Assembly: GCA_937921525.1 (NCBI GenBank)
Contig: CAKZUM010000641.1
Location: forward strand, 1 to 8,353
Direction of reading: 5' to 3'
Length of the DNA: 8,353 nt
Source of the DNA: an uncultured Saprospiraceae bacterium
GTDB lineage: Bacteria > Bacteroidota > Bacteroidia > Chitinophagales > Saprospiraceae
Positions 6,644 to 8,353 of the stretch are shown here, one piece after another (within the stretch, counting starts at the first letter, position 1; each line of letters starts with the position of its first letter). A program made the translations under genes and the position numbers. The notes under the pieces were generated by a model, which had not been told where the DNA came from, ran no database searches, and saw nothing but the letters and a program-made list of their open reading frames with translations.

Positions 6644-6684
6644 AAAAAATGGGTGGAATAGCAATATTTCACCCATTTTTTTTT
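6644..6684 (+). terminator. Rho-independent terminator of the Arg/Ser-rich protein gene
   Basis: A 17-base stem (6644-6660 with 6665-6681, one G-T wobble) is closed by a GCAA (GNRA-type) tetraloop. The right arm runs into nine T's ending at 6684. The stem begins 47 bases after the stop codon. The A-run on the left arm gives a T-run on the other strand, so it could act bidirectionally. Confidence 0.88.
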
Positions 6685-6768
6685 GTTCTAGAATGAGAAA
6701 ATAAACATTTGTAATTATGAAGTTGTTTAAAAATTAATTCTATAATTGTGTTTCTCGTTTTAAAGCTA

Positions 6769-6846
6769 TACCAATATAGAGCAGAGAAGCGAGAGCAGAC
6801 CCGCCCGACTGCCGTCAGGCGGGCGGGGAATAGAGATATTTTTCGT
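6769..6846 (+). repeat. AGAGCAGAG-type dispersed repeat, copy B, interrupted by a GC-rich palindrome
   Basis: This begins TACCAATATAGAGCAGAGAA, close to the minus-strand start of copy A. It ends with a 19-base segment (6828-6846, containing TAGAGAT and TTTCGT) that matches the 2085-2103 arm of copy A at 16 of 19 positions. Where copy A has its heptamer array, this copy has a short purine stretch and the GC-rich palindrome at 6800-6828. It lies 23 bases before the FadL-like gene, in the same relative orientation as copy A to the protease gene. Confidence 0.55.
6800..6828. repeat. GC-rich palindrome in AT-rich surroundings
   Basis: CCCGCCCGAC (6800-6809) faces GTCAGGCGGG (6814-6823) across a TGCC loop, with one mismatch, and a further CGGGG follows. 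It is almost pure G/C within DNA that is otherwise strongly AT-rich. Similar CCCGCC...GGCGGG palindromes with a TGCCGTCAGG-like core are, to my recollection, dispersed REP-like repeats in many Bacteroidota and metagenomic genomes. There is no T-run, so it is not a standard terminator. Confidence 0.75.
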
Positions 6847-6869
6847 ATTCTGAGTTAAAACCAAAAAGT

Positions 6870-8353
6870 ATGAAACGACTAATTTATTGCTTATTTCTTC
6901 TAGGAAGTACCCTTGGCTTATCCGCACAAACTACTGCAGATGCCCTTAGGTTTTCACAATTTGGCGTTGGCGGTACAGCAAGAACAGTTGCTGTTGGTGG
7001 AGCGATTGGTGCTTTAGGAGGAGACTTCTCCGTCATTAGTACTAATCCAGCAGGACTAGGTATCTATCAAGGGTCTGAATTTACCATGACTCCTTCCTTC
7101 TACCTAAGTTCTGTCGATGCACAACTAGAAGATGGTGGACAAGGAGCATTCGCAGAAGATAATACCAATTTCAATTTTAATAATATAGGCATCGTATTCG
7201 GCAAAAAAGTGGTTAGCAGCCGATCTAAATGGCGAACCTCAAACTTTAGTATCGGCATCAATCGTTTAGCTAATTTTAATGAAAAGATTTCCTATGAAGG
7301 CGCAACCCCTGGTTCCTATGTGGATTTCTTTCAAGAACAAGCGACTGGTCTACTTCCTGAAGAATTCAACGATTTTGATACTGGGTTAGCATGGGATGTT
7401 GGAGCAATCTATGATCTAGAGTTAGATAGGTTCTACGAAACAGATATAGAGTTAGTTCCAGGCGCACCGATTCAAAAAAATCAAACGATCAGCAGGAGTG
7501 GTTCAATCAATGAAGTGGTGTTTGGAGTAGGTGGGTATAGAGGAGAAAAATTGATGTTAGGAATGACCCTTGGTTTTCCTATCGTTTCCTTCACAGAGCG
7601 CAGCAACTATACGGAATCGGATAGAGACGATCTTGTTCCACTCTACAATAACTTAGCCTATACACAGGAATTAGAAACTAGAGGTTTTGGGTTAAATTTA
7701 AAAGTAGGTGCCATCTATGTATTGTCTGATATGATCCGACTCGGAGCTTCCGTACATACTCCAACTAGACTGCGCCTGACGGATGACTATCAGACCAGTT
7801 TAGTCTACGACTTTACAGACGAAGGGACGGGTAATGATGGTGCTTTAGAATCTAGTTCGCCCGAAAGCACCTTCGATTATGATCTTAAAACGCCTTGGCG
7901 ATTTATCGGTAGTGGCGCCTTACTGATTAAAAAAATGGGGTTCATTAGTGCAGAAGTAGAGTACATCAATTATAGCGGTGCTTCATTTAAAGAGCCTCGA
8001 ACAGAAGATGGATTGAGTGTGAATACAGGCTTCTTTAATGATTTAAACCAAGACGTTTCTGATGAGTTCAACTCTGTTCTTTTATTAAGAGTAGGGGGCG
8101 AATATGCCCTGAAGAAATTAAGATTTAGAGCGGGTGTTAATTTAGGAACAACTCCTTATGCAGACGAAACGGGTATCACCGATCCTGAGTATAGCGCAGG
8201 TATCGGATTTAGAGAAAAGAAATTTTTCATAGATGCTACCTATACTCTTAGAACTGCTAATGAAGGCTTTAGCCCTTATAGTTCTAGTATTTCTCAGCAG
8301 TTTGTTAATCTAGACGATCAGAAGAATCGTGCTTTGCTGACTTTGGGTTTCCG
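6870..8353 (+). CDS. FadL/OmpP1-type outer-membrane transport protein (last residues outside window)
   Basis: The frame is open from the ATG at 6870 to the right edge (494 codons). The final LLTLGF suggests that only a few residues are missing, because such barrels end in an aromatic residue. A signal peptide covers residues 1-19 or 20 (MKRLIYCLFLLG followed by LSAQ). Next comes the N-terminal region typical of this family in Bacteroidota: ADALRFSQFGVGGTAR at 23-38, an Ala/Gly-rich GGAIGALGGDFS and NPAGLG at 59-64. The rest is alternating amphipathic strands with periplasmic turns and long surface loops, as expected for a 14-strand barrel. FadL proteins import hydrophobic compounds across the outer membrane. 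Bacteroidota members are often labelled hemin receptors on weak grounds, so the substrate here is unknown. The gene follows repeat copy B and is probably transcribed from the preceding 190-base gap; a weak TTG/TATAATTG pair is at 6723 and 6741. Confidence 0.9.
   Translation, partial: MKRLIYCLFLLGSTLGLSAQTTADALRFSQFGVGGTARTVAVGGAIGALGGDFSVISTNPAGLGIYQGSEFTMTPSFYLSSVDAQLEDGGQGAFAEDNTNFNFNNIGIVFGKKVVSSRSKWRTSNFSIGINRLANFNEKISYEGATPGSYVDFFQEQATGLLPEEFNDFDTGLAWDVGAIYDLELDRFYETDIELVPGAPIQKNQTISRSGSINEVVFGVGGYRGEKLMLGMTLGFPIVSFTERSNYTESDRDDLVPLYNNLAYTQELETRGFGLNLKVGAIYVLSDMIRLGASVHTPTRLRLTDDYQTSLVYDFTDEGTGNDGALESSSPESTFDYDLKTPWRFIGSGALLIKKMGFISAEVEYINYSGASFKEPRTEDGLSVNTGFFNDLNQDVSDEFNSVLLLRVGGEYALKKLRFRAGVNLGTTPYADETGITDPEYSAGIGFREKKFFIDATYTLRTANEGFSPYSSSISQQFVNLDDQKNRALLTLGF

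Overview
The window looks like a low-GC Bacteroidota chromosome, most likely from the Saprospiria or a related marine/aquatic lineage; the lineage is inference. The evidence is a PorP/SprF-family outer-membrane protein (a type IX secretion/gliding-associated family largely confined to Bacteroidota), a FadL/OmpP1-type outer-membrane protein with the Bacteroidota-style N-terminus, an archaeal/eukaryotic-like (type 3) prolyl-tRNA synthetase, AT-rich intergenic DNA and no clear Shine-Dalgarno sequences. There are six protein genes, two of them cut by the window edges. I see no rRNA, tRNA, CRISPR or transposase.

Left half, minus strand. The 5' two thirds of a PorP/SprF gene (start at 668, running off the left edge) is followed by a 303-base gap. 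Next come two genes that read leftward and may be co-transcribed: a 440-residue protein of unknown function (3551 to 2229) and then a 364-residue trypsin/HtrA-like serine protease (2066 to 972). The protease has no signal peptide or PDZ domain; it carries a CxxC/CxxC zinc ribbon and a C-terminal domain. That C-terminal domain recurs, nearly collinearly, inside the 440-residue neighbour. It resembles YbjN/type III secretion chaperone-like folds. This protease plus companion pair is the best candidate in the window for an undescribed functional unit. Further right, proS (5270 to 3804) is flanked by a strong terminator and a candidate promoter.

Right half, plus strand. After a 360-base divergent intergenic region comes a secreted 321-residue low-complexity protein. 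It has an acidic Tyr/Asp/Glu segment, a Gly/Phe/Tyr/Asn segment and a long Arg/Ser tail, and no lysine after residue 2. A 17-bp-stem terminator closes it. The last gene is a nearly complete FadL/OmpP1-type outer-membrane protein.

A dispersed repeat links the two halves. A purine-rich AGAGCAGAG-type element with a 21-base arm ending in TTTCGT lies just upstream of the protease. A second member, carrying a GC-rich palindrome, lies just upstream of the FadL-like gene. Both have the same orientation relative to the gene they precede.
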